From: Hymenobacter elongatus
Lineage (GTDB): Bacteria > Bacteroidota > Bacteroidia > Cytophagales > Hymenobacteraceae
Direction of reading: 5' to 3'
NCBI RefSeq assembly: GCF_004745955.1
Contig: NZ_SRLD01000023.1
Coordinates: 24,094-88,093 of the forward strand
Length of the DNA stretch: 64,000 nucleotides
Shown: piece by piece, positions 63,669 to 64,000 of the stretch
Position numbering within the stretch: the stretch's first letter is position 1
Layout of the letters: each line of letters begins with the position of its first letter
The notes under the pieces: generated by a model
Database searches by the model: none
What the model was told of the DNA's origin: nothing
The model's input: only the letters and a program-made list of their open reading frames with translations
Made by a program: the position numbers and the translations under genes

Positions 63669-63683
63669 TGGCACAGAAGTTGT
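63669..63683 (+). promoter_or_regulatory. Possible sigma54-type promoter
   Basis: TGGCACAGAAGTTGT fits TGGCAC-N5-TTGC except for T in place of the last C. It lies 50 bases before the hairpin terminator, so a short RNA of about 70 bases is possible. Confidence 0.3.
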
Positions 63684-63732
63684 AACTAAAATCCCTGAAA
63701 GAATAGTTTTTTAGGTGTTTTGGTTGTGGAAA

Positions 63733-63762
63733 AGGGGACGTCGTATCGGCGTCCTTTTTTTA
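63733..63762 (+). terminator. Hairpin terminator
   Basis: GGGGACG with CGTCC arms and a T7 run. It has no coding gene directly upstream apart from the CHRD gene 200 bases away. Confidence 0.6.
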
Positions 63763-63876
63763 TGCCCTTTCAGATTTACTAGCTGTCATTGTAGGTGACG
63801 TTTGGGGATATGTACTAAGCGTACTTTCATCAGCCAGTTTTGCTCAGCTACCTACTACCGGAATCGTAGGCATTTA

Positions 63877-64000
63877 GAGCCTATCCAAATAGGCATTATT
63901 TTCGGGTATGGCAACGACTCAAGAATTCATCATTTCCGATGCCTTGTGGGAGCGTCTGCGGCCGCTGCTGCCGGTGCATACCCCGAAGGCTCATCCCCTT
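63877..64000 (+). mobile_element. Left end of an IS5-like insertion sequence, cut by the window
   Basis: GAGCCTATCCAAATAGG at 63877-63893 resembles the terminal inverted repeats of IS5-family elements. A transposase start follows 15 bases later. The right end lies beyond the window. Confidence 0.7.
63908..64000 (+). CDS. IS5-family transposase, N-terminal fragment (window edge)
   Basis: The first 31 residues, MATTQEFIISDALWERLRPLLP..., show the DALWERLRPLLP opening typical of the N-terminal domain of IS5-family transposases. The reading frame runs to the window end, so truncation is an artefact of the boundary. Confidence 0.75.
   Translation, partial: MATTQEFIISDALWERLRPLLPVHTPKAHPL

Larger units (their letters stand above)
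63531..63907. other. 377-base region before the IS element
   Basis: Contains a sigma54-like sequence at 63669-63683, a hairpin terminator at 63733-63762 and the IS end at 63877. No gene recognised between. Confidence 0.5.

Overview
The window looks like chromosome of a GC-rich gliding Bacteroidota, most probably Hymenobacter or a close relative in Cytophagales. Support for this comes from the gliding genes gldA, gldF, gldG and gldC, a C-terminal type IX secretion (T9SS) sorting domain, fasciclin and CHRD surface proteins, many TAnnTTTG promoter boxes with little Shine-Dalgarno signal, and the overall protein style. The lineage is inferred from protein resemblance and was not tested by a search.

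Layout. 0-5 kb: a DinB/YfiT-type protein, an MlaE/MlaF lipid transport pair, two short-chain dehydrogenases and a DUF2807 lipoprotein. 4.8-8.5 kb: the gliding ABC transporter gldA-gldF-gldG, its genes separated by repeat-bearing spacers. 9-14.3 kb: an SbtA-like bicarbonate permease divergent from an isocitrate dehydrogenase, a BLUF blue-light sensor, dnaN and gldC. 14.4-25.4 kb: dcd, hemL, an LpoA-like TPR plus periplasmic-binding protein, a DUF1361 protein, a glutamine amidotransferase and a DUF4153 membrane-protein gene broken by a frameshift and a stop. 25.5-34.2 kb: guaA, the SRP RNA, a fructose-6-phosphate aldolase, ftsE with a glycosyltransferase, an LEA-like lipoprotein, and an aminotransferase/Gfo-Idh sugar pair. 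34.3-42 kb: a hydrolase, a FAS1 lipoprotein, an outer-membrane protein, EcsC, a TIGR02117-like protein and a SAM-I riboswitch ahead of an amino-acid permease.

42.2-57.8 kb is a surface-glycan region centred on CMP-pseudaminic acid synthesis: pseB; then pseC, pseF, a pseG-pseH fusion and pseI; then a left-handed beta-helix acyltransferase, a PIG-L deacetylase, a glycosyltransferase, a polysaccharide deacetylase and a flippase. An FkbH-type HAD protein and a GT4-like transferase stand on the right. Together they plausibly make, modify, transfer and export a nonulosonate-containing glycan. 57.9-64 kb: the remnant of a TIG/ferritin-like gene, ffh (partner of the SRP RNA at 27.9 kb), a small lipoprotein, a guanine-deaminase-like enzyme, a four-CHRD T9SS cargo protein and the left end of an IS5-like element cut by the window edge.

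Families of palindromic repeats (REP/BIME-like) sit in many intergenic gaps, some inside apparent operons or leaders. I saw no tRNA, rRNA, CRISPR array, prophage or recognisable defence system. The strongest candidates for something not already described are the riboswitch-controlled permease, the composition of the pseudaminic acid locus, the LpoA-like protein and the transcribed repeats.
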